64,000 nt of DNA from Tessaracoccus palaemonis (GTDB lineage: Bacteria > Actinomycetota > Actinomycetes > Propionibacteriales > Propionibacteriaceae), in contig NZ_CP079216.1 in assembly GCF_019316905.1 (NCBI RefSeq), forward strand, positions 2,604,001-2,668,000, read 5' to 3'. The notes under the pieces were generated by a model. That model ran no database searches. It was not told the origin of the DNA and worked only from the letters and a program-made list of their open reading frames with translations. Shown piece by piece: positions 60,266-64,000 of this stretch (positions are counted from its first letter, which is position 1; every line of letters begins with the position of its first letter). A program made the translations under genes and the position numbers.

Positions 60266-60964
60266 ATGACGAGCAGCTCACACCACCCCGCTCAGGAGCT
60301 GGTGCTCACAGCGGAGTACCTGAGACAGCTCCAGTGCAACGCCGAGTCGCTACTTGCCGATGCGCAACTGTTGTTCGAACACCAACGGTGGGCGCGAACC
60401 TTGGCACTCGCGGTGTTGGCGACCGAGGCGGCGGGAAAGGCGTTCCTCGCCATCGCGAGTCTGAATCCCGACAACGACCTTGGCGGGCTCAAGGAGACCC
60501 GACACGAAGACAAGCTCACCTCAGCCGCACTTCTGCATCTTCTCTTCGACGGCGAGTTGTCCGAGCTGGAGTCGCTCCTCAGCCAGATCGACTCCGACGC
60601 TCTCCATCGTCAGAAGCTGTCGGCCATCTACGTCGACCGACGATGTGACGGCGTTGTGTCCCCGTCCTCCGTGTCGCACGACGATGCGGCCCTCTCTATC
60701 AGGGACGCCACACGGGTAATCGAGTGCGCGGGCCGAGTCCTTCGCCAAGTGTCCCCCGACGCGATCGAGGCTGCCCTTCTGATTCACGACACCCTGGCCC
60801 CGGCCCTCGACGCGTACACCCTGGAGCATGGCGATGCGTCCGGCCTGCAGGTGGTGCGCGACCTCGTCGCCTGGGGCGAGTCCCTCAGCGATAACGAATC
60901 GACGAGCGAGTCCGGCAACATCTGGAGCAATCACACCGATGAAAGTTTCCACAACGGGCAGTAG
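60266..60964 (+). CDS. AbiV-family abortive-infection protein (HEPN-like)
   Basis: 232 aa from ATG 60266 with GAGG about 10 nt upstream. The early helix NAESLLADAQLLFEHQRWARTLALAVLATE followed by AAGKAFLAIA and RHEDKLTSAALLHLLF is the AbiV pattern (LL-x-DA-x-LL ... ALAILA-x-EE-x-GK ... H-x-x-K). AbiV of lactococci interferes with phage translation through the phage SaV protein; members are HEPN-fold. It is 9 bp upstream of a Fic gene, suggesting a joint unit. Confidence 0.75.
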   Translation: MTSSSHHPAQELVLTAEYLRQLQCNAESLLADAQLLFEHQRWARTLALAVLATEAAGKAFLAIASLNPDNDLGGLKETRHEDKLTSAALLHLLFDGELSELESLLSQIDSDALHRQKLSAIYVDRRCDGVVSPSSVSHDDAALSIRDATRVIECAGRVLRQVSPDAIEAALLIHDTLAPALDAYTLEHGDASGLQVVRDLVAWGESLSDNESTSESGNIWSNHTDESFHNGQ

Positions 60965-60973
60965 TGTTGCATT

Positions 60974-62173
60974 GTGGACATCAAACTGTTCCAGAAGGCG
61001 CCGTTCGGGAAACTTGTTCCGATCAGCGGCTCGCTTCCCGGTGGCGGCGTCTGGGAGCACTGGGCCTTTCTCCCCGACCCGTTGCCGGATGACAGCCCGG
61101 AGCTGAGCGGTCGGGCGTACCGGAGCGTCGGCGATGCGCGCGCGGCCCTCGCCGCACTCGACTCGACCGCCCTACGGCTGCCCAATCCGAGGCTGTTCAG
61201 GAGCTCGACGCTACGCCTGGAGGCCCAGTCCACTGCCGCGCTCGAGGGCACCTACGAACCACTGGCTCGTGTGCTCGCCGCCGACTCCGACGACGTGCAG
61301 GACCCCTCGCTGCGTGAAGTACTCAACTACGTGATCGTGGCCGAGACCGCGTTCGGCTGGGCAGAGGAGGGCCGCAGTTGGGGCGCCTCCAGCTTGGCCA
61401 CACTTCAAGACCTGCTCATGCGCGGAACGTCGTCCGAGCGTGAACACTCCGGGCAGGTGCGGACGGTACAGGTGGTGATCGGTCGCAGGGAGGGCATGCC
61501 GCCCAGCGAAATCCCGATCAAGGCGGCACGGTACGTGCCACCGCCTCCGGGAGCCGATCTCATTGCACGACTACGCGACCTGAGCGCGTGGATGCAGGCA
61601 GCTCACGGCGACCTCATAGATCCCGTCGTCGCCGCGGCGATGGGTCATTACGAGTTCGAGGCGCTCCATCCCTTCCACGACGGCAACGGACGACTGGGAC
61701 GACTGCTGATCGTCCTCCAGCTCTACGCGTCCGGCGTCCTCACCGAGCCGACACTCTCGGTGTCGACCTGGTTCGAGGCGCGGCGGGCGGAGTACTACGA
61801 CGCCCTGCTCGGCGTCTCGACCGACGGCGACTGGTCCACCTGGATCGAGTTCTTCGCGCAGGGGTTGGCGGATTCGGCCGAGGCCGCGCGGAGAAGGATG
61901 CTGGCCCTGGCAACGGTCCAGGCCGAACTGACCGAACGCCTCCAGGCCACCCCGATCCGCACCGGAAACGCACGGCTGCTCGTCGACTTCGCCATCGGCC
62001 AACCCACGTTCACCGTCGCTCAGGCGGCCCGGACCTTGGGCATCGGCAACGCCGGCGCCAAGAAACTCATCGACTCACTCGTCAATCACGGCATCCTCGC
62101 CCCCTACGACGAGCGGGTGTACGGCCGACGCTTCCACGCGCCGAGGGTTCTGGACGTCCTGCTTGGGCAGTAG
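60974..62173 (+). CDS. Fic-family AMP-transferase with N-terminal inhibitory motif
   Basis: 399 aa from GTG 60974. The Fic active site HPFHDGNGRLGRLLIVLQLY is complete (near residue 232). STAALEGTYEP (residues ~86-95) contains the [ST]xxxE[GN] self-inhibitory helix of class II Fic proteins. The N-terminal DUF4172-like region and a C-terminal winged helix (FTVAQAARTLGIGNAGAKKLIDSL) complete a common architecture. It transfers AMP (or another nucleotide) to protein hydroxyls. It is probably translated with the AbiV gene. Confidence 0.93.
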   Translation: MDIKLFQKAPFGKLVPISGSLPGGGVWEHWAFLPDPLPDDSPELSGRAYRSVGDARAALAALDSTALRLPNPRLFRSSTLRLEAQSTAALEGTYEPLARVLAADSDDVQDPSLREVLNYVIVAETAFGWAEEGRSWGASSLATLQDLLMRGTSSEREHSGQVRTVQVVIGRREGMPPSEIPIKAARYVPPPPGADLIARLRDLSAWMQAAHGDLIDPVVAAAMGHYEFEALHPFHDGNGRLGRLLIVLQLYASGVLTEPTLSVSTWFEARRAEYYDALLGVSTDGDWSTWIEFFAQGLADSAEAARRRMLALATVQAELTERLQATPIRTGNARLLVDFAIGQPTFTVAQAARTLGIGNAGAKKLIDSLVNHGILAPYDERVYGRRFHAPRVLDVLLGQ

Positions 62174-62199
62174 CGGGCGCCGTTCGCATGGATCAGTGA

Positions 62200-62496
62200 T
62201 CAGGCGACGGGCACCAGCCGCGTGACAGTCGGGAGCCCAGCCGCCCGCTCGACTGCGAGGTCGTGAGCGGACTGAATCGCCAGCCATGCCCTCGCGGTAC
62301 TGACGCCGGCCTGCTCGAGCCTGATGGCCAGGTTGGGGCTGATCCGCGCGTGACCGTGCAGAACGCGACTCAGCGTCACCCGCGAAACCCCGAGACGGGA
62401 AGCCGCCTCACCGACGGTGAGCCCCAGATCGGCGAGCACATCCTGACGGAGGATCTCGCCCGGATGCACCGGGTTGGCCATGATCATCGCCTTCAC
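62200..62496 (-). CDS. HigA-family antitoxin-like regulator without an adjacent HigB
   Basis: 98 aa. PVHPGEILRQDVLADLGLTVGEAASRLGVSRVTLSRVLHG and ARISPNLAIRLEQAGVSTAR are diagnostic of the HigA/VapI XRE family. In HigBA modules the toxin gene precedes higA; here only a membrane protein gene lies upstream on the strand, 12 bp away. It may be an orphan, or it may regulate nearby genes. ATGs at 62496, 62487 and 62481 are all possible starts. Confidence 0.85.
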   Translation of the reverse strand: MKAMIMANPVHPGEILRQDVLADLGLTVGEAASRLGVSRVTLSRVLHGHARISPNLAIRLEQAGVSTARAWLAIQSAHDLAVERAAGLPTVTRLVPVA

Positions 62497-62508
62497 CTTT
62501 CCAGTGTC

Positions 62509-62988
62509 TCAGTGCACCCAGGTCTTGAGCACGACGAGAATCAGCCCCAGCGCCGCCGTGGCGATGCCACCGGCCACCCGGGCCGACGTGCGCGTCGTCC
62601 AGATCGCCACCTTGGCGTAGCCGAGGAGGCCGAGCAGCGCCACGCACGCCCACAGCGACGCCCAGACGGCAATCTGCGGGTCCATGAACCTCACGCGGCC
62701 GAGCAGCAGGACGATCATCGGCGGGACGGCCGCCAGCAACATGCCCCAGGAGTGCTGGGCGGCGTCGGCGACGGCGTTGCGGACCCGGAGCACTGCACCG
62801 CCGGCGGGTTCGTCGCCAAGGTGGGCGACGGCGCCCGCGTAGACGTGCGCCACCCAGAACACGGCGAGCGTCGCGCACACCTTCACGAACACGTCCCAGT
62901 ACTCCTCGGCAGCCTCCCCCGCGATGAACACGAGGCCCGCGACGAGCAGGACGCCGTAGATCGCGGACTCGCTCACGAGTGCCTTCAT
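62509..62988 (-). CDS. Unknown membrane protein
   Basis: 159 aa with about four helices: ESAIYGVLLVAGLVFIAGEAA, VKVCATLAVFWVAHVYAGAV, GMLLAAVPPMIVLLLGRV and WASLWACVALLGLLGYAKVA, plus a last helix VAGGIATAALGLILVVLKTW. AHVYAGAVAHLGDE may be a conserved loop. No family name is secure. The ATG at 62988 has GGGAGGG upstream. Confidence 0.65.
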   Translation of the reverse strand: MKALVSESAIYGVLLVAGLVFIAGEAAEEYWDVFVKVCATLAVFWVAHVYAGAVAHLGDEPAGGAVLRVRNAVADAAQHSWGMLLAAVPPMIVLLLGRVRFMDPQIAVWASLWACVALLGLLGYAKVAIWTTRTSARVAGGIATAALGLILVVLKTWVH

Positions 62989-63081
62989 GTCCCTCCCTCA
63001 CGCCGCGCCGCGCAGGTGCTGGGCCGATCGTCGCAGACGTCGACCCGCGCTGTCAGCCCCCGTCGGTCGGTTGCCGCCCGA

Positions 63082-63175
63082 GGCCCGATGAGCACATCCT
63101 CCTGCTCGTCGGCGAAAAGTGCCCCAAATCGCCGGATTCCGGCGACGACAAGTGTGTCGTGCTCATCGCACCCCC
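63082..63175. repeat. Copy 2 of the ~95-nt dispersed intergenic repeat
   Basis: It begins GGCCCGATGAGCACATCCTC, as copy 1, and ends GACAAGTGTGTCGTGCTCAT plus CGCACCCCC. The centre is different and contains its own palindrome, CGCCGGATTCCGGCG. It lies between the membrane protein gene and the TetR operator, in the same orientation as copy 1 at 49695-49789. Confidence 0.85.
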
Positions 63176-63180
63176 AGGCG

Positions 63181-63228
63181 CCCGGATGCAAGCAAGTGCT
63201 TGCATCCGGGGCAAAGGAGTTCTAGATT
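63181..63228 (+). promoter_or_regulatory. Perfect 30-bp palindromic operator over a promoter for tetR
   Basis: CCCGGATGCAAGCA (63181-63194) and TGCTTGCATCCGGG (63197-63210) form a perfect inverted repeat with a 2-bp centre. TTGCAT (63200-63205) and TAGATT (63223-63228) are spaced by 17 bp, a good -35/-10 pair, and the -35 lies in the right arm. With the -10 ending 6 bp before the ATG, the transcript should start at or next to the start codon (leaderless). TetR binding would block the promoter. Confidence 0.75.
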
Positions 63229-63234
63229 GCTCGC

Positions 63235-63813
63235 ATGAGCATCGAGCAGGAGCCGACCGGGACAGAGCCGACGAGCGCGGCCCTGCTCGACGCGGCGCTG
63301 CTGGTGATCGGGGAACGGGGCGTGAAGGGCGCGACGACGCGGCTCATCGCCGAGCGGGCAGGCGTCAACGAGGTGACCCTGTTTCGGAAGTTCGGCACCA
63401 AGTCGCAGCTGATCCGCACCGCGATCGAGAACCGCTTCACCACTGCGCGCGACGAGTTCATCGTCTACTCCGGCGACCTCGAGCATGACCTCACCCGACT
63501 GGCCGACGGGTACGCGACCGCCATGACCCGCTTCGGGCCCGCGGCGCGGGTGATCCTCGCCGAGGCCCCGCACCGCCCCGAACTCTCCGGCGCCCTTGCC
63601 GCCGCCCAGCAGGCCTTCGCGGCACTCTCCGAGGTCCTCGAGCGGTACCAACGCGAAGGCGTCCTGCGACCCGAACCGATGGAGACCCTCGTCCCCGCCT
63701 TCCTCGGGCCCATCCTCATGACCCACGTCATCCCCACGGCCGGCGGCCCCGCGCTCCGGTGGGACGCCCGCACCCACGTCGACGGGTTCCTCCATGGCCG
63801 CGCGACGAGCTGA
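63235..63813 (+). CDS. TetR-family repressor
   Basis: 192 aa. The N-terminal HTH AALLDAALLVIGERGVKGATTRLIAERAGVNEVTLFRKFG is standard TetR, and the C-terminal helical ligand domain is divergent. Its own operator lies upstream, so it is probably autorepressed. It overlaps the downstream HlyD-like gene by 20 nt, so it likely controls that export system. Confidence 0.92.
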   Translation: MSIEQEPTGTEPTSAALLDAALLVIGERGVKGATTRLIAERAGVNEVTLFRKFGTKSQLIRTAIENRFTTARDEFIVYSGDLEHDLTRLADGYATAMTRFGPAARVILAEAPHRPELSGALAAAQQAFAALSEVLERYQREGVLRPEPMETLVPAFLGPILMTHVIPTAGGPALRWDARTHVDGFLHGRATS

Positions 63814-64000
63814 CCGGGCGGGGAACGTCCCGGCGGGGCGCGTCCCGGCCGGACTGACCCGGGCGAGGCGCGTCTGGACCGGGCAGATCTGGGCGGTCGG
63901 CGCGCTGGCCGCCGTCGCGCTGGCCGGCGGCTGCTCGGCGGCGGACGGCCCGGACTTCACCGTGACCGGCACCGTCGACGACACCCTCGTCTCCGTCTCC
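63794..64000 (+). CDS. HlyD-like efflux adaptor lipoprotein, 5' part (cut by window edge)
   Basis: Starts ATG 63794 inside the tetR end and runs off the window after 69 codons. A basic N-terminus (MAARRADRAGNVPAG) precedes WAVGALAAVALAGGCSAADG, a lipoprotein signal with lipobox LAGGC. The mature start DFTVTGTVDDTLVSVS matches the first strand of HlyD/MacA-type adaptors. It probably precedes ABC exporter genes beyond the edge, under TetR control. Confidence 0.6.
   Translation, partial: MAARRADRAGNVPAGRVPAGLTRARRVWTGQIWAVGALAAVALAGGCSAADGPDFTVTGTVDDTLVSVS

Overview
The window is a stretch of chromosome from a high-GC actinobacterium. Supporting features are a WhiB regulator, a single-PASTA class A penicillin-binding protein, GTP-type PEP carboxykinase, an actinobacterial 'helicase/secretion' Tad pilus locus, and frequent GTGA/ATGA start-stop overlaps. 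From memory, the gene order (holB, topA, tad locus, RidA-like, nth, thioredoxin-like, Nudix, whiB, PBP, metallophosphoesterase, recR, ybaB, dnaX) resembles the Rv3640s-Rv3720s region of Mycobacterium tuberculosis. The style of repeats and gene content would fit Propionibacteriaceae (Tessaracoccus-like); that placement is inference.

Layout. 0-5 kb: SixA-type phosphatase, amtB-glnK ammonium module, AlkZ-like winged-helix protein, flavin amine oxidase. 5-18 kb, minus strand: tRNA-Thr, secreted S33 peptidase, EPEP-repeat/DoxX membrane protein, holB, a TauE/SafE exporter behind a sulfur-type leader peptide, tmk, a CYTH-CHAD protein, topA, a methyltransferase and an aldo/keto reductase. 18-25 kb, minus strand: the Tad locus (CpaE/Ssd, TadA, TadB, frameshifted TadC, MrfA-like helicase, DUF4244 pilin-like protein, two TadE-like proteins). 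25-27.9 kb, plus strand: methyltransferase, holin-X-like membrane protein, DUF4177, RidA-like, nth.

27.8-35 kb is an accessory island that splits nth from the thioredoxin/Nudix pair. It holds an intact IS3-family element, an intact ISL3-family element with an 8-bp target duplication inside a small gene that can be reconstructed exactly, a decayed secreted polymorphic toxin whose overlapping putative immunity gene is still open, other gene fragments, and two unknown genes behind matching long hairpin leaders. 35-47 kb: thioredoxin-like lipoprotein, CoA-type Nudix hydrolase, WhiB, PBP, metallophosphoesterase, tRNA-Pro, a frameshifted DUF91/NucS-like nuclease, cobF-cbiX-precorrin-2 dehydrogenase genes, a DUF389 transporter-like protein and a SHOCT-domain trio. 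47-59 kb: lipoprotein, pckG, MFS and Gfo/Idh/MocA genes; then on the minus strand dnaX-ybaB-recR followed by an esterase and a drug-type ABC exporter, with the SRP RNA upstream of dnaX. 59-64 kb: asparaginase, tRNA-Ser, an AbiV-Fic pair, a HigA-like antitoxin without HigB, a membrane protein, and a TetR gene with a perfect 30-bp operator upstream of a truncated HlyD-like lipoprotein.

Points that stand out: the toxin/immunity wreck and hairpin cassettes in the island; a roughly 95-nt intergenic repeat with conserved ends and variable centre (two copies, 13 kb apart); a 19-nt repeat lying inside coding sequence of dnaX (seven copies) and a Nudix gene (two copies, different reading frame); a PII protein with Phe at the Tyr51 modification site; and an attenuator-type leader peptide before the sulfur exporter.
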